NCBI GenBank assembly: GCA_025526995.1
Contig: JAHLKG010000057.1
Location: 1-16,612, forward strand
Reading direction: 5' to 3'
DNA length: 16,612 bases
DNA from: Powellomyces hirtus
Taxonomy: Eukaryota > Chytridiomycota > Chytridiomycetes > Spizellomycetales > Powellomycetaceae
The notes beneath the pieces were generated by a model. The model was given only the letters and a program-made list of their open reading frames with translations. It had not been told where the DNA came from and did not search any database. Made by a program: the position numbers and the translations under genes. How positions within the stretch are numbered: position 1 is the first letter of the stretch; each line of letters starts with the position of its first letter. Below are positions 15,321-16,612 of the stretch, piece by piece.

Positions 15321-16440
15321 TCTAGTTCGCCGACTCACTATCTTAGGCGTCCTTGGCCCTCCCCTACGGTCAGGTCCAAAGGACCAGGGAGACAGTTTCT
15401 AGTGCGTTGGCTTGAACCCGACAACCGTCGGGCAACCAACCATGCGTAACCACCCAAGGGTGGTGACCAAAAGAATCATAAAGCGTAACGACCTGAGCCC
15501 GTAGAACGGGTCATTACCAGAAACTAATTTCTAAAGGGCGTTGGCCGGAGACCAACCAGATTTCTATAGCTCGCTGACTCGCTAGAGGCGTAGCCCTTGT
15601 CATGACCTTAGGTCATGGCCCTCCGTAGGAGGGTCTAGGACTACCAGCAGATGCGTCGGGGGACCCCCGACCAATACTTGGGCGTAAAGACCTGCACGAT
15701 CTTTACCAGCAAACATTGATTTAAGGCGTCCTTGTCGGTCGTGTGAACCCGCCTGCCGTCGGGCCCACAACCAACGGACCCATGCGTCGGGCCATCACCC
15801 GACCAGGAAACTGTTTAAAGGCGTTGGTCGTCGCCCAACCAAGAAACATTGATTTAGGCGTAAAGACCTGAACGTTCTTTACCAACCGACAGATGCACGC
15901 TAACCAGCAAACCTGCAAACGCAATCTGTTGTAGGGCGCCGGGGGCCCGGCCATTAGAAACCTTTATAGGCCGTTGGGTTAAAACCACAACCATGAGAAG
16001 GTGCGTTGGGTTCCCCAACCCCATGCGTGGCCCAAGGTCCACCAGATTCTATAGCGTCCTCTCGCCGGCCCTTTCAAGGCCAACTCATGGCCCCTCGCCT
16101 GGTCACCCAGCCTCAGGTCCAACGGACCAACATGCGTCATGACCAGGAGGCCATGACCTATAGATCATAATGCGTTGGGTTAAAACCACAACCATAGGCG
16201 TAGCCCTCAGGACTACCAACTGTATAGCGTTGGCTTTCAACCAACCTACTGATTTATTAAATGCGTTGGATTGCCCTCCAACCCAATCCGTCGTACTGCC
16301 CCTACGACCAGATGTTATAGGCGTTGGCCGGTGACCAACCAACTAACTATGCGTCCTTATCAGGCGTTATCACGCCTTCATGGCCCCTCGGCTTATGCCT
16401 CAGGTCCAGCGGACCAGGAAACTGTTTAAAGGCGTTGGTC

Positions 16441-16492
16441 GTAGGATGGCAAGCATCCTTGCCAGCCAAGTCAGGCCTTGCCTGGCTAGCCC
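16441..16492 (+). repeat. Double-hairpin element, copy h, nested in an array hairpin
   Basis: Identical over 52 nt to copy g but inside a different host hairpin, with outer arms GCGTTGG (16432-16438) and CCAACC (16491-16496). Identity between the copies in unlike hosts points to recent spread of the element. Confidence 0.85.
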
Positions 16493-16612
16493 AACCTGTT
16501 GAAACATTTCTTTAGGGCGTTGGCTTGACGGGCCTTCAGGGCCCCACCAACCCAGCCGACAAGGAAACATATTATTGGCGTAGCCTTACAGCTACCAGGA
16601 GAATTTGATATA

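Larger units (their letters stand above)
14960..16612. repeat. Array of about 35 hairpins with constant GCGT / ACC flanks and variable stems
   Basis: Each unit is a hairpin whose arms differ from its neighbours but whose edges are constant: GCGT on the left, ACC on the right, usually followed by A. GT pairs with AC, extending the variable stem, and the preceding G can pair with the last C if the intervening C is bulged. Variable arms include TGG/CCA, CGGG/CCCG, AAAGA/TCTTT, AGC/GCT, GGAT/ATCC, CATG/CATG and CGTA/TACG. Linkers are either very short (ACCATGCGT) or about 15 nt of the type GGAAACTGTTTAAAG, often with a GAAA/TTTC mini-hairpin. The array continues past the window edge. No protein frame is credible in it. 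Confidence 0.85.

Noticed and set aside
15001..16612. Hammerhead-type ribozymes, because of repeated GAAAC
   Set aside because: No CUGAUGA box is placed correctly relative to GAAA, and GAAAC lies in the linker mini-hairpin.
14960..16612. CRISPR array
   Set aside because: There is no constant direct repeat of 24 nt or more with spacers of equal length; only 3-4 nt edges are constant and the variable parts are self-complementary.
1..16612. Window as a complete small circular mitochondrial genome
   Set aside because: The window opens inside an rnl intron whose 5' exon is not found at the right end, the hairpin array runs off the edge, and cox1, cob and nad genes are absent.

Overview
This window looks like part of a mitochondrial genome from a lineage that reads UAG as leucine. 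The evidence is rRNA genes of organellar type, rRNA exons packed with group I and group II introns, intron-encoded LAGLIDADG endonucleases interrupted only by in-frame TAG codons at leucine positions, and abundant GC-rich hairpin repeats in AT-rich spacers. UAG=Leu is known in chlorophycean green-algal mitochondria (translation table 16) and in some chytrid fungi; dispersed palindromes and double-hairpin elements are known in both. TCA is used as an ordinary Ser codon in the second endonuclease, which argues against the Scenedesmus obliquus variant (table 22, TCA = stop). I favour a chlorophycean alga slightly, but the sequence does not settle it.

Layout. (1) 1-5175: the 3' half of the large-subunit rRNA gene (rnl, late domain IV to domain VI) in five exons of about 28, 114, 262, 55 and 250 nt. 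They are separated by the tail of one group I intron, a group I intron with a single-motif LAGLIDADG gene, a group II intron with a decayed LAGLIDADG gene, a short ORF-less group I intron at L2449, and a related group I intron at L2504 with a double-motif LAGLIDADG gene. The 5' half of rnl is not recognisable here and presumably lies upstream or elsewhere. (2) 5180-8000: spacer made of degenerate stem-loop repeats, GC palindromes, double-hairpin elements and a CATTAC-rich low-complexity tract. (3) About 8003-9280: an uninterrupted, short and divergent small-subunit rRNA gene (rns). (4) 9280-13330: about 4 kb of AT-rich sequence in which I recognise no gene, with a few GC-rich hairpin clusters. 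(5) 13490-14010: a group I intron core without recognisable flanking exons, followed by a second, shrunken core near 14.9 kb and a candidate multi-helix structure at 14.6-14.8 kb. (6) About 14.96 kb to the window end: a dense array of some 35 hairpins sharing fixed flanks (GCGT before, ACC after) but with different, covarying stems.

Functionally, the rRNA exons would be joined by intron splicing to form the peptidyl-transferase half of the large rRNA, and the two intact endonucleases would serve intron mobility. I found no protein-coding gene apart from intron ORFs and no convincing tRNA. The most unusual object is the covarying hairpin array, together with the nested insertion of one hairpin family into the loops of another.
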